DNA from: Elysia chlorotica
Lineage: Eukaryota; Mollusca; Gastropoda; Plakobranchidae
NCBI GenBank assembly: GCA_003991915.1
Contig: RQTK01000175.1
Span: 565,520 to 629,519 of the forward strand
Reading direction: 5' to 3'
Length of the DNA: 64,000 nucleotides
Positions 24,601 through 37,547 of the stretch are shown in pieces. The stretch's first letter is position 1. Each line of letters begins with the position of its first letter. The notes beneath the pieces were generated by a model, which searched no databases, was not told where the DNA came from, and worked only from the letters and a program-made list of their open reading frames with translations. A program made the translations under genes and the position numbers.

Positions 24601-27600
24601 ACAGCTATCTTGTGAACCTTCCATTAAAAATAGGACACAATGTTATCAGTTTGACCATTAGAAACCCTCCAGTTCATATTGGTCTAAACTTAAAGGCTTC
24701 ACATTTTAAAAAATAACACATCCCTTGAAGTAGAGTGTCACCTCCACTACAAAGGGTTGGCTTCTGGTAAATCTACAGCTTACACTGTCAAAGTTGAGCT
24801 CAAATGGTGCACAAATTGGGCACACTAGAAAAAAAAAAAAAAAAGAAAAATTGAGCTCCCCCTCTCTCTCTCCCTAGTCTGTAAAAAAAAAAAGTTTTCG
24901 GACATTTGTGTCTAAATCTCAGATTTGTGAAGTATGTTCATACCATTGAGAGCGTGCTGGGGCAGGTGCTCATCGAAAGTGTAGGTCACATTTATGTTGG
25001 AGATGTAATAGTTATCACCACTCTTGGTGAAGGTGAAATCAATGGCCCAGGTCTTGAAGAATCCAATGGTTAAGCTCTCGGTTGATGCCTTCTCCTCACA
25101 GGTCCCTTGTGTCTGAGCATCTTCAGGAGCTGGCACTACGATGGTTTCTGTCACATTTGCCTGAGAAGAAGTACATTAAAAACATTGAAGAAAATTAACA
25201 ATTGATTTTCAAAAGAAACAAAGAGATTTAATTCAATGCAACACCTAATATTATTTGCTAGACAACAGGTTACTGTTGAAAAAATGTTTTGTTTTGTATG
25301 AATGTTTCCTTTTACCAAGTTCCTAAATCGCATTGCAAATCTATTTAAAAAAAAAGACAAAACAGTATGCTTTACTTGAGTTCTTTTTGTACCCCATAGA
25401 AATTAGTAAAAGATATACTGCTTGACTGTTGGCCTAACAGAAGACAGGGATATTTATCAGGGACGCCACCTGAGAAAAACAAAAGAGCCTGAAAATTGTT
25501 AGAGGCTTTCAATTACTTTTACAGTCACTTTATCTGCATTTATCACTTCAGCACTTCAAACACTGAAAACGAAATATCAGATGTATGCCTCAAGGAAAGA
25601 GATATTAAAATTGTAGTAGAATATAGAAGAGACATGTGATTAAAAAAAATTACGGTTCAATTTGCAAAGCTTAACAGGTTGTACGATAAGCTACCATCAA
25701 AAGTCTGACATGTTCTCACCCCTGTCTTGTTGAGGTAGGTGATTGCCACAGTGAAGTTTCCCTCCATCACAATCATAGTCTTATTGCCAATCTTGCACAC
25801 ATATTCTGTGGGGTCTGCAGCACACTCCAAACCTGGCAATCACAGAGTAAAGCACAAAAAAAAGGACACTGATTCACCCACTGACGGATATGTTAAACAG
25901 TTGAATAAAATATAAATGAAGCAGGAAAGCTAAAAAGGGGCGCCATAATTTCAAAGAAGATCCTGTAAAATAACGGCTCATTCTTCACCAACTCAGCTCT
26001 ACAACATAAAGTGCATACAATATCCCCATGCTGGGTTGTAGTTCTCAGATAAAAGCGGTTCCATCATCCATGTATAACACTATTTTATTTCCCTAACCTA
26101 ATCTTACTTTGATTCTAGTTTGGTTGAATTCCTTGCTGCTATCTCAGATTTTCATAACTTTTGATTTGCATTCAAGTGGAGTCTCAACCTTTTAAACACT
26201 TGTTTTAGGCCCTTGTTTTGTTTTGCATTTGGCTTGGAGTATGAGCCAACAGTGCAAAGTCATCTGCAAAATCTAAGTCTTCCAGCTGATGCTATAGATT
26301 CTTTCTGACCTTTTGTGGTGTCTATGGCCAGTCTATAGCCCAGACAAAAAGAAATGACAGGTGGAAACAATTGTGACTAACTTTCATTCTAAAGGAGGTC
26401 ATTCGTGAAAGACAAATAATTAAAAAAAAACTTCAAAAGAAGGAAAGGGAGAATGAATATTAAAAACAAAAATTTAACATGCTAACTAAAAACAAACATG
26501 TAATATGCTATATGCACTCACCAAGTTTTTCAAACTTGTCAGCATCAGCTGACTGGATCTCAAAGGCCATGACTTTAGCAGTGACTGTATAGTTGAAGTC
26601 CACAGTCTCGGTCTCTGGTACAAAGTTGAACTCGGAGGCTGCATTGCACTTGTAGTAGCTGTCTTTAGGGAACATAGCCAGCGCACTCGCCTTCAGAGTT
26701 ACAGGATCTGATAGGAAGATACAAGTATACAAGTGGCACAGTCTGAGGTTTTTCAGGTGAAAAGTTTTTCTACATTGAGATAATACTTGAAATGTAGCTC
26801 ACTCGAAAAAATGGGCATTTGACAATAGAAGTTTGCATCCAAAAATTTACTAAAAAATAGTTCCATAATTTTTATGCATACAATTGGAATTTATTTAGCT
26901 AATTTTCATTTTTCTTTACTTCCATATTGTTTAATCTATTTATTGGACTAGTAAGGAATGATGCCACATATAACACCCAACCCTAAACTATACAAATGTA
27001 ATAATCTTTATAAGCTTAAACAATTTAATATAGAGAAAAAGTTAGGCTAAAAAACACTAACATCATTATTACTAATTTGAGTACTGCAAACCATACTCGC
27101 CATCTGAACAGTGACGACCACACAGAAAAACTCACCAGTGTCGTTGACATCTTTGCCAAACACCATCTCTGGCACAAAGAGGGACACCGGGGTGACCTTC
27201 CACCCCTTCTCAGCTTCATCAAACTGGAACCACATCTCAGCCGACGACGTCAGGTTTAGTTTGATGAGGTTGCAAGTGGAGTTTTCTATAAGGGTGGCAT
27301 CGTCAAACGACAGTTCCTTTTTGACCTGCATGACCAGCAGAGAGTTAAAAAACTAAATATTACTTCATCTTTATGTCAAAACTAATTTTGATAAAATAGA
27401 GTTTATTATGTAAGACTTTATAATTTGGGCAACTCAATAATCAGTACTTTTTAGACAGCTTGTCTTAAAAAAGAAAAAGAAAAACAACGACCAACTGAGT
27501 TCCATGATTTTGTCTGATTATTTTAATTACATCAGAAAGCAAATCTTTTAAAGCCTTTTTATGTAACATACATTTATAAGGCACACTTTGCATGTCCTTC

Positions 27601-29908
27601 GATAAAAAAATCTCTTCTCTTCAAATAATACACATGTTAAATCAAAGAATTTGAATTAACATTATGTTGATAGAAACGAATCCTGCATTATTCTAGCATT
27701 CTATGCTCTTTACGGTCTCTAAATGCTCTCTTCTCCGTTGTTCTATTTATTTTTGTCTCATTGTCTGCCAGGACTTCTAGGAGAAGTAGCTAAACTTTCC
27801 TCCTTGTACCATGTTGAGCTGTTTAATATATATAAGCATTGTTTTGTCGAAACATGGGGGATATTTTACTATTTAAAACAAAAACAATGAACAACAACAA
27901 TGGCAATGTTATGAAAAAAAAATTATATCTATAGGTTTGATTAAAATCATTTTGGAACTTTAAAATTGCCTATACCCCCACCCCCCCCCCAAACCCCGAC
28001 ACAGAACTAGTGACATAAAAGTGTCTATCATTGCCATATATAGCAAGAAATGCAGAAGGAAAGCAAGAAAGGTGCCTGAAATCCCTGTTTTTTCTTGTCT
28101 CAGCCATCTCAGAAATACCCCTACTAGCCTGTAATAAAATAAAAAACAACAAAGAACTAAAACCCCCACTCACAACTGTGTCCTGCAGAGTGGTCTCAAG
28201 TTCCAAAGATCCATCCAGCTTGAGCAGTGCACACACTTTGCCATCTTTCTTGACACTGAATTCCGTGGCTGAGGCTGGGGAGAGGATTATTGGTAGAACA
28301 GATTAGTTCTTACAGTTCAGAGGGATTTATTTATTTTACAGTACTTACTGGGGCACATACCCATGTTTAAGACTGGTGATGAAATGCTGCCATTTTCTGA
28401 TCAAACACTAGTAAAGCATCTCATCCTTCAAGTTTTAGAGTAGGATAAGTTTAAAATTATTCACACAATCCTATGAAAAAAAAAAGGTAGCAAATACTTA
28501 GGCATTCATAGATGAGCTTTTACAGTCTATCCTAAAAAACTATGCAATTATGTCCCAAGACTTCAAAGTCAGACAATTCTTGTTTTGTGTGCTTCAATCA
28601 TAGTAAGCTATGGCTCCAATACAAATACAGTAGAGATGCAAGGTCTATTCTCAGTAGATTATATTATAGAAAAGAACACTGGCCCACCCAAAAGAGCAAT
28701 AGAGACTGATCATATATCAAGCCTGAGTCTCCTCATTAGAAGCTGCCATGCACATTTTACCAACTGAACTAACTAGTTCTCTATTAGTATTATATGCAGT
28801 ACGTTTTACTTAAAGCATATACAAATTCCGTCTCCAGTAAGTTCTATCGTCTATTGTCAGTATTGGATGTGACAAGGTCTTAATTCACAAGGGACATTAA
28901 TGAAGATGTTATAATATGTTCATTGATTTCAAGGCACAAAACCCAGTCCCGACCAGTGTGGAAAAAGATAAAAAATAACAATAAGAGCTGAACGCCTTAT
29001 AAATGAACTAAAAAGCGGCAAACAAAATGATCAATCATTTGTTCACAACATTAATAGCTGACTTGTTCTTGATCGACCATAATTGCATTCAAACGTTTTC
29101 AGGACGAGTTATATGCCCAGTCGGTTGAAAAGTATATTGTTAGAAGATAACCATGTGTAGAAATTTCCGAGCTGGACGAGTGAGTAGGCGTTAATATATT
29201 TCCAGATGTTGCTGTAAACATTTATATGAAGATTGTTTTCTTTTTGCACAACCAGAGACAGTTTGAATGATATAAATGTCTAATGATCAAAACCATGGAC
29301 ATGGAGAAGTATACAGATTGTTCCGGAGACCTTACTATTATCTGTGATAACAGTATCTTTTTGCACCTATTCACTTTCAGGACATTTAACCATATATAAC
29401 CACCCCTCTCCATTAAAAAAAGGGGGGAGGGGTAAGGTTAGAAGGATACACAACTACGTACACCAGGACACTACTCGAAAGTCTCTTTGATAATGTACGA
29501 GAATCCACAACTATGTGCAGCTTTTGTGTGTGTGTGTGTGTGTGTGGGAGAAAGAGAGAGGGAGAGAAAGAAAGGGGGCGAGAGAGAGGGCGAGAGAGAT
29601 GGGTGGAAAAGAAAAGCACACTAGTCTCGGAATAGCCGATGTTTGGTCATTTTTATAATATGTCATCTTCTCGTGACCAAGTCAAGTGGGTCATGATGGA
29701 TTGGTTATGTATGGAAGGCTGCAAGTGTAATTTTTTTCCCTTTCAATTCGGCTGATCGTCATCATACAGAATCTCTTAGCCACCGCGTGGTTATTGAACT
29801 AAATTCTTGAATGAAAGAGGAATCAGTAGGAAGAAGATACGTACACAAATAAACATGTAATAAGGTGAGGAAATAGTTTGAGACCACGAGGGGGCGTGGA
29901 GATTGACA

Positions 29909-29946
<38 letters not shown>

Positions 29947-32900
29947 TAGCCGTAACAAATTTTCTAACCGGTCCAGAGCCCATAGCACACTATGACACAT
30001 TAATTACTAATTAGAGCAATCTCTATAGATCTAGCCAATAAAGCTAGCAGGGTTGGGCATGTCAACACATTCAGTCACCCTATAGGAACGTGACCCCTAT
30101 GCTGTGTCACGCGCATCACAGAGCACACACCGCTGGACGAGTAGACGTTACACTGAGAGACTTTTGTACATGTAGTGCACTATCTTGAGTAAAATTGACC
30201 CTGCTTAGTGGAGACCAAAGATGTTCTTATAGTAACTATATAAGATCTTTGCTAAGGACGCGCTTACATAATACAATTACAAAAGACTTAAGGTGGGTCA
30301 ATGAACGGTCTTTTAAAAGAAAACTCCAGTTAAAACCTCAGCTAGTACCCTGTCTCCGTATAGAATCCTTCGAGATACCATGATTATTTATTTTACTCTG
30401 GTAGGGGTGCAAGAAAGCAATAGCTTTTTTCTTTATGTGGATGAGACTAGGGTGTGTGTGCCTACGTCGCTGCATAGGATCCTTCGGAAATCTGATGGTA
30501 CATGAACTCTACCAAAAATTAGCCCTTAAAATACTTTAAGGTAATATAATTATAGTTCAACTGGTTTGCTCTAGACCGATGGGTGGAAAGTCATAGGACA
30601 ATTGTCCGTACCGGTGACAGCAGAAGCACTAACATGGTGAACCTGTTCACTTTAATTTTAGACTTTCCTTGGGCTACAAAAGACATTAAATATGCCAATT
30701 CTTCACTAGCATTCGGACCCCACCCCCCTCCTCACACAAACACCTTTCCCCCCCTCTTTATGTTAATCCTCAACATAGATTTAGAACCAGAAAGCCATAC
30801 AAACTTTAATTTTTTCAATACTTCGATCCAATTCTTTTTATTTTTCAAAATCTCTATATTATACGTTAAATGACGGCCCGATCTTTACTACAGGCAACAG
30901 TAATAAAAACCTGACAATAATTCAACGTCTACAAGGTCTAATCCCGACTGCATCAAAAGGATCGAACAGGTCAACGGCCACAGTCATTGACCGTGCCAGC
31001 TGAAGCCCCCACCAAAGGGCAGGGATGACTTTTCACCACGCAGGTGAATCATAATAATTATATTATGCATGGGACTGGGTTTAAGGGATTACGATAATCA
31101 AGTTCTCGTTGTTGCCATAACGAAGACAAATTACACATAATATATCCACAATAACTGCCATACGGTGTTCTTAAAAAAAAGGTAACATTACTTTCGAACA
31201 TAAAAATCTATTCCTGTTTGTCTGTATCTTCTCTCCATCCCTGAAGCGTTCTGGATCAACGTCGCTACCAACCAATACTGAGTCATGGCTATTATAATTA
31301 CAATGAGGTAAATGAACTAAAGCATATGATTATTTCTCCATAACAAAATCTCGTGATTAGTGACTGGCTGAAAAGTACACAATCAGATGATCACTGTTTG
31401 TCAAGTGTAAACACATCATTGTGATGTAACGCCATGGCCTGTTGGAAATGACTCACATCGAAATAAACTAATAAAAGCGCATGTCGCTTCTACGTTTAAG
31501 GACTTCTATTTTTGAATACTTTTGTCAACAAGGTTTAATTGAAACATTGGAGCGGCCTAAATTTGCAAAGTACCTTTATCTTTCAAGACGACAGATTTTT
31601 TGGCGTTTTTTTTTCCTTTTGCCCTCGCCGCGCCAGAAGGTTTTGCTCTCAGACAATTGCATTGGCGAGATAAAAAAAAAAGGAAACCCAAGATTATGTG
31701 CACGAGTGGTCAGTCTGTTGAAATCGCATTTAATCAACATCCCTTCGATAGATGGAAATCATTGCCACACGGTGATTAGCTCAGAAGACGGAAAACAACT
31801 GAATTAAAAAAAAAAAAAGAGTTCATGACTAGCTAAGTTGGATAACATTCCCCACTGTTTGAGATAGTCTAAGATGTTTTATGGTGAACATCGTCCTATA
31901 AATTAAACGACAACCAAAATGCAATGAACCCTTTTACATATAATATTGGACAAACAGCGCCGTCAGCACACTTGAGGCAGATCTGTGAGTCATGCTGCTT
32001 TTTTAATTCTCAAAACAAAGACTAAACAGATGCGCATTAAAACATATAACAGCACTTCATCGTGCATCGTTGGTGGAGAGGCTGAAGGGTCGGAAGCCTC
32101 GATTGTTTCTGCTATTATCTGATCTGTGCGCCTGATTCCCTGGATAAAACATGTGCGGGTTTTAACGATCCGTTTCTCTGTAAAGACAGCACATATGATT
32201 GGCCACTATGATCTAATAAGAACCAGAAAGGATGATGCACTGAATTTTTTGTTTTCCAATTTCACCTGTAAGTCTTTATTTATTTTTGTGTGTGCATATA
32301 ATATAAAACCGACCCTCCATAATCCCAGGGTCTCAGAAAAGGTTTCAGTGATAAATAAATAAAAAGAGGTACATTTTCAATATACAGTATGTTAAAAACA
32401 AGCTGCTCATTAGGTTCTTAGATTGTGTTGACTACTTTGCCATCTTTCAACTCCACAGTAAAGACAAACAAAAGTATGAACCCAAAATGGCTGAGTGGGG
32501 CGCGTGCAGAGAGCCAAGGAATACAGACAACAGAATAAACAATGATTATAAACACCCCAACTAAGTGTGTGGTCCCTTGATCCCGACTACTGGACTACTT
32601 CTGGGATTGCAACGGAGTCTGCTCAGCACACACAGCGTACCATGCTTAGTACAAAATTAGTCCTGCACAAAAGCTATGTAGGCCTAGTATAGTGCCTTTA
32701 TAACCGTGCGCCTAGCGCATGAAATCTCACACCCTCACCCAGCCTACTCATGCATCACTAGAGGCGATAACCTAGACACCCATCGAGTAGTTCACATCAC
32801 AAGTGACACTAGACAATTGAGATAACATAGATCTAGATCTCATTATATCAATTCCATGCAGGGCTAAGCTATAAGACGATCACAACCCGAAGGAGCGACT

Positions 32901-34868
32901 ACTGACTAGAACAATGACCAACACTGTTCACCAAAATCTCCACAGCCCAGGACAAAATAATAGGCGAGCAAGGAAAGGAGTCCTAATTTCGAGGAACCAC
33001 CTTAGCAGGTACAGGATAACAAACGAGACAGTAGAGATAACGTAGATATCTCTTAACATTTATCAATTGCAGGGCTACGAAGATCAAATCCTGAGGGAGA
33101 GATGCGAACAACGATCAATACTGTTCATTAAAATAATGTCCACACATCACACAACAGGAACGGGATCCTAATTTGTAGGAATCATCTTGAAAGATAAAGG
33201 CACATACATTCGGAGCGATAACGAGTCCGCTCTATCTTGCTGTCTGTTGCGTCAGGGTTTTAAGTTTTTCACTTGGGTGGAGCAAATTTGGTCTATTTCC
33301 ACCACTATCGTCATTGCACTACGCTATAAAGGTTGCGTAATGACAAGACAAAGTCGCGCATAGGTACAATGGAACTGAATATTTTACGACCAGCCCGGTT
33401 AAAAAAAACATTTTACGATCGATTTTAAGTTCTATCTATGTCCAACTGTGTGACTGTGTTTCATTAGTTGATCTGCACTTTAGATGATCACGTTTCAACA
33501 ATAACAGGCCAAGATAAAAAAAATTACACTCTTCCTTCCTTCATCAACGTTATTCCCATCTCCCCAAGCAATTAATTTGAATCCAAATAGCACATGTACC
33601 TTAAGTACTTGTAAGATCAACGACTTTGTTTAGGGTTTTCAAATGTGTTTAAAAAACAATGTACTCCTTCCGCAATTCGTATTTTCCCGTAACCCCAACA
33701 ACCCTATATATTCATATTAGAATTTAGATATACACAACAACAAAAAAAGATTGGAACTCAATTGTTTTATAGATTATAAAACAATCGATTTATAAATCCA
33801 AACTGAAAGGACGCGCCTACCCCAGGAATTCCTTGACTTTCTTTCGATTATTGTTTCGTGTGTTTGACTAAAAGATGAGGGCCTTGTCCAATCTGGCACT
33901 GAGCTGATTAATCAAGAGAGCCAGGTTGTGGGTACACCCACCTAACTCTCTGTCTCCTCGACCTATTTAAGCCTCCTTCACTGTCTGCCGGACAGGGCAG
34001 TGGTCAAACATGCCAGACGTTACTGTCACAATGGCAAACCCCCTGACGTAACCGAGGAGACATTCATTAATATAATACACCCCGTTACACCCCATTAAAA
34101 TAAATAATGTGCATTGGTGGACACAGATACATAGCAATTGACAAATACCCCAAGACTAATTAGTCCATTAGTATCACTAGGCAGAGGGAGCAAAGTTTTG
34201 TAATGGTGTATGGTCTAACATCTAGGTTTCCAACACATTTATAGGCAGTGTCTGCCTGGGTAAACTATGCCATGATACATGTGATGTATACTCAAACTAT
34301 GTGTTCAAGACATGTAGTTACTCTGTGGAAAACAAAGTGTACAACCCTTTTCTATCAACTACGCTTTACCCCTGCTCACTTTTCTTGGATGTTTAGACAA
34401 CACACAATTATAAAAATAATAATAATGAATTATAATTATAAAGTAAAATATAATTACGGCTTGGCTTTACAAAGACTCCATCGAACTTGTTTTGTGTCAC
34501 TTTTATGTTAAAACCATTATTGATGTAAGACTTGAAATTGACAGCTTGTATTTGAAGAGGAACTTACAAATAAACTTAAAGAGTTGAAGAAAAAATTTAC
34601 CCAAAGAACAGTTCAAGAAATAAAGAACACAAAGAAAAACAACCAACAACAATAAAGACCCCGATCACCTTCAATATGTTTCAGATCTTTAGATTGGGGA
34701 TAATAAAAAAAAAACAACTGTGTGCTTTCTATGACAACATTCAATTGAACTGTGAAAGCTAAAACAAAATGACAAAAACAAACAAAAATTCAGAAAATGG
34801 CAAGAGCAGAATGAAACCAAATCCAACTTACCCACAGCCAAAAGAATGGTCACGATGAATGCCTTCAT
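21468..34868 (-). CDS. LAMP1-like: Lysosome-associated membrane glycoprotein (LAMP family), 9 coding exons, 384 aa
   Basis: Exons in transcript order are 34868-34832, 28268-28174, 27325-27136, 26707-26522, 25832-25720, 25160-24944, 23776-23676, 22229-22160 and 21613-21468, with consistent phases. Residues 1-13 are a signal peptide ([13 protein letters not shown]). The lumenal part has eight cysteines (25, 62, 128, 173, 182, 228, 303, 340), fitting two LAMP domains, and nine N-X-S/T sequons. One membrane segment at about 350-371 ([20 protein letters not shown]) is followed by a short basic tail ending in GYESV, the GYxx-hydrophobic sorting signal of lysosomal membrane proteins. In the family this is a heavily glycosylated protein of the lysosomal limiting membrane. 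The TM and tail layout is that of LAMP1/LAMP2; orthology to one of them cannot be told from a single invertebrate copy. Confidence 0.95.
22160..22229 (-). CDS. LAMP1-like: LAMP exon 8
   Basis: 70 bp, acceptor TTTCAG. The donor G|GTTCGT is weak but is needed to keep the frame into exon 9. It encodes residues 314-336, with FKYRAFDDE in the second LAMP domain. Confidence 0.85.
22900..23110 (+). repeat. Dispersed repeat copy 1 (partner at 37.55-37.76 kb)
   Basis: About 200 bases match, in reverse orientation, the block at 37548-37760. Shared text in order is CTGTGGTC, GGTGCTTGTGG, ACCCACATGCAA-like, AGAGTGTGG.CCTTTT and TCTGAGGTAGG. In LAMP intron 7. The element is not identified. Confidence 0.75.
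23676..23776 (-). CDS. LAMP1-like: LAMP exon 7
   Basis: 101 bp, acceptor TTTTTTGCAG and donor GGG|GTAAGC. It encodes residues 280-313, including [10 protein letters not shown] and GYYICNSE, the LAMP-domain Cys at 303. Confidence 0.9.
24105..24560. repeat. Diverged duplication in LAMP intron 6
   Basis: Blocks at about 24105-24210 and 24470-24560 share ACAGCAAGAATATTCCTT, GCTATTGGA.TCTG and GGCTTTAAAGTT. No coding content is seen. Confidence 0.65.
24944..25160 (-). CDS. LAMP1-like: LAMP exon 6
   Basis: 217 bp, acceptor TTCTCAG and donor G|GTATGA. It encodes residues 208-279 with two NVT sequons, Cys 228 and the strand-rich core of the second LAMP domain. Confidence 0.9.
25720..25832 (-). CDS. 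LAMP1-like: LAMP exon 5
   Basis: 113 bp, acceptor TTGCCAG and donor GGG|GTGAGA. It encodes residues 170-207, with two cysteines (173 and 182) and the sequons NKT, NFT and NKT. It marks the border between the two LAMP domains. Confidence 0.9.
26522..26707 (-). CDS. LAMP1-like: LAMP exon 4
   Basis: 186 bp, acceptor CTATCAG and donor G|GTGAGT. It encodes residues 108-169 with Cys 128 and an NYT sequon. Confidence 0.9.
27136..27325 (-). CDS. LAMP1-like: LAMP exon 3
   Basis: 190 bp, acceptor CATGCAG and donor G|GTGAGT. It encodes residues 45-107 with the sequons NST, NLT and NDT and Cys 62, in the first LAMP domain. Confidence 0.9.
28174..28268 (-). CDS. LAMP1-like: LAMP exon 2
   Basis: 95 bp, acceptor GCCTCAG and donor GTT|GTGAGT. 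It encodes residues 13-44, just after the signal peptide, with Cys 25. Confidence 0.9.
29525..29547. repeat. (GT)n microsatellite
   Basis: A run of about 11 dinucleotides in LAMP intron 1, followed by a GA/GGGA-rich purine zone. Confidence 0.9.
29913..29944. repeat. (GA)n microsatellite
   Basis: A run of about 16 GA units in LAMP intron 1. Confidence 0.95.
32811..33215. repeat. Diverged tandem duplication, about 214-bp period
   Basis: Copies starting near 32811 and 33025 share GAGATAAC.TAGAT, TATCAATT, GCAGGGCTA, ACAATGA.CAA.ACTGTTCA and CCTAATTT followed by GAGGAA or GTAGGAA. They are diverged by many substitutions and small indels, so this is an old duplication. Confidence 0.7.
34832..34868 (-). 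CDS. LAMP1-like: LAMP exon 1 coding part (signal peptide)
   Basis: ATG at 34868; 12 codons plus one base, donor G|GTAAGT. The base before the A of ATG follows a T-run and AAG on the minus strand, so a splice acceptor ends right before the start codon and the 5'UTR probably lies in an upstream exon. Confidence 0.85.
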
Positions 34869-35145
34869 TCTTAAAAAAAAAGTTTGTCCGAAAAGAGTAA
34901 ATTGGATTTCCTGATTTCAAAATTCCTTTAGCCCTGTAGATCAATTGGTCTCTGGATTGGTCTGAAAGTAAGAAAAAAAAAAAAAAATCCAAATTACCTA
35001 AAGCACATTAAGATTGGCACTCCAGGGTTAAACAACACGTAGAAACTTCCAGATAGTAAAGCCTTGAATAATTAGAATAATTAGTAAATACAAACTAAAA
35101 AAACACCAAAAGCTTTTTTATAAACTAAATTATTCATAAATATAA

Positions 35146-35443
35146 ATGTAAAGTTTCAAAACTTCAACTTTGATCCACACCACACAGCCATGTACAACAT
35201 CTATATAATTGTCTTCGTCTCAAACTTAGAGTTAGACATGCGATCAAACCCAAACCGCTCGACCCGCTAATCCCAAATTTTACAGTAAAATTACATGTAA
35301 AGTTTCAAAACTTCAACTTTGATCCACACCACACAGCCATGTACAACATCTATATAATTGTCTTCGTCTCAAACTTAGAGTTAGACATGCGATCAAACCC
35401 AAACCGCTCGACCCTAAAATCCCAAATTTTACAGTAAAATTAC
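35146..35443. repeat. 149-bp tandem duplication, near identical
   Basis: Two copies with a period of 149 bases (starts at about 35146 and 35295). They are almost identical over the whole unit, with a small difference at CGACCCGCTAATCCC versus CGACCCTAAAATCCC, so the duplication is recent. Confidence 0.95.
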
Positions 35444-35924
35444 AAATGGGCCAGAGAATTTTAGAGTCATAAAACTAATATCAAACGCCTAATCAATGTT
35501 ATCAACCGTAATAATCAATCCATCTAATTTTCACTGCGACTCCCGTTCGAAAATCTATTGAACAGTCTTAGAAAAAATGAGGTGTGTTCCACAGTAAGAA
35601 GTAAAATTATTCACACATGTATGGATTGTAACGTAAATGGAAATTTTTATCGAATTCGAACGTTTTAAGTTCTGTATTTTGTTGTTGTTTGTTTTGTGAA
35701 ACTTTTCCGGCATAGATAACCCTCAAATTGACAAGGATATAACCTACTAGGCCTATGCCTATCTGGATGTAGATCTAGATCTTAATATACATAACATTTT
35801 GTATGGTACTTACTCTTTTTGGGAATATAATGCTCATTTTCATGCCCGGTCCCGAATGACTCTCAATGTAGTTATGCTCATTAATTACGATTGTACTTAA
35901 TGATTTTTCCGTTCAAAGACGTGG

Positions 35925-36110
35925 GGTAAGTTTTGTTTGCAGTTACATTTACACAGACAATAGAAAAACTTACTGAATGGTTCAGCACTTCTGAGTAGTA
36001 GACGTCATTTGAAATATGGAGCTGTACTGTCTTACATTTTCTAAAAAATGTCTGCTAATCAGTAAGTTTTTCTATTGTCTGTGTAAATGTAACTGCTAAC
36101 AAAACTTGCC
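35925..36110. mobile_element. Inverted-repeat element with 52-bp arms
   Basis: The left arm (35925-35976) and right arm (36059-36110) are reverse complements with only a few mismatches, around a loop of about 82 bases. The outer ends are GGTAAGTTTTG and CAAAACTTGCC. There is no coding capacity. It looks like a foldback or MITE element, but I could not define a clean target duplication. Confidence 0.75.
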
Positions 36111-37547
36111 TGTTCGATGAACAGGGCATTGGCTAGTTTATTCAACTTATTCCTTAACCTTAATTCTGCAATGAAGGTCAAGACCTAACAAAATTATGAA
36201 ATATCCATAGTATCAGCCACTATAAAATGAGTGTGAACTTATGATAATAAGCCAACCAATAAAATAGTGGTTCTCTTACCAAAGCTATTCACCCCACTAT
36301 TTCTGTTTTAGATTGGGTTTGTGGTTCATTGACACCTTTAAAAATGGGCTGTAAAAAGCTGGGGAGGTCTTCAACAGAAAAAGAAGTCTGAGAACGAGAG
36401 GTTTTAATGTTTTTCTTCACGATATGAGATTCTATTTTTTTTAAAACTCAGCTACTGTGTGTGTTGTCAGCTGAAAGTCATTTCTGAGTGCAGGCTTAGC
36501 GACTATGGCCAGTTTTGAATATTAGAGCGTGGCTGCGAAGTCTTCAGTGTCGCGTAGGGTGTTCCAGTAAAGGTGTGAAATCATAGGGGCAGTTTGTTCG
36601 ATTTGATATATATTAAGAATGAAAACCCTGAATCTTCTAAAAATGTGCATTTCGTGTACGGTATATGTAAGGTTTTTTTGTTTTGCTTGCTTCTTGGCAC
36701 CGGATAAGTTCGTTTTCGTTAGAAAGAAGAAATTGGAAGTTTATTGGGATCGGACACTATGTGAGTGCACGTACATGTGTGTAGGGATCACTACACAGGT
36801 TACAGTTTATTGTCTAATATACCATAATGCCGATTGATCAGGTCAGAGAAAGTAAATATTCTTTATCTTGAAACCAATTGGCCATATTAGAGAGAGAGGT
36901 TTTTTTCTTACTAGGTACATTGTACTCCTTCAGGCCTGCTTTTTATACAGATTCATTAAAACAACAATAAAGAGAATATTGGAAATCCTACAAATTCTTG
37001 TACTTTTGCAAGCTATATAATGTTTATGATATATTCAAAATTCTGAAAAAGTGTTCTTGGTTTTATGAGGATACGAGGATCTGAGACTTGACATACCATA
37101 CCTTTTCTCTCTCTCTTTTTTTTTAAAGGCCAAATTTTTGTGACAAATCCTGTACCAAAAGTATTATGAATGTGTATAGGCCTAATGATTATGCAAATTG
37201 AGCCTAGGGGAAAAAGAAAAACCCATTTAAGTTGTTTTGGTATTGTATTTTAATATATATATTTTCAACATAGGTGTCAGATGTTTGTTAGATCAAATCA
37301 TAGAATACCTGAAATTTTTTTATTTTCCTTCAATACATTGAAACTTAGTTATTTTTCAATGTCTTATATGAAAAGGAAATTTCCATGACTGTGAATGACG
37401 CATTGAACATAAGGGGTTTAATGAACTGGATCTATGTCCACATCCTTTTTCTGTCACAAATAATAGATCCATTTAACACTCCAAATAAAAAATAGAAAAT
37501 GAGAAAAAAACCAAGAAAGACACCCTTGGATACAGATCTGTGGCTTC

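Larger units (their letters stand above)
28269..34831 (-). other. LAMP intron 1 (6.6 kb)
   Basis: No exon is supported. It holds a GT microsatellite (29525-29547), a GA microsatellite (29913-29944), a diverged tandem duplication (32811-33215) and several AT-rich chance frames. A purine-rich zone lies at 29545-29600. Confidence 0.6.

Noticed and set aside
31481..31807. 108-codon plus-strand open frame
   Set aside because: It lies in LAMP intron 1, shows no domain or family pattern, and includes homopolymer runs. I take it as chance.
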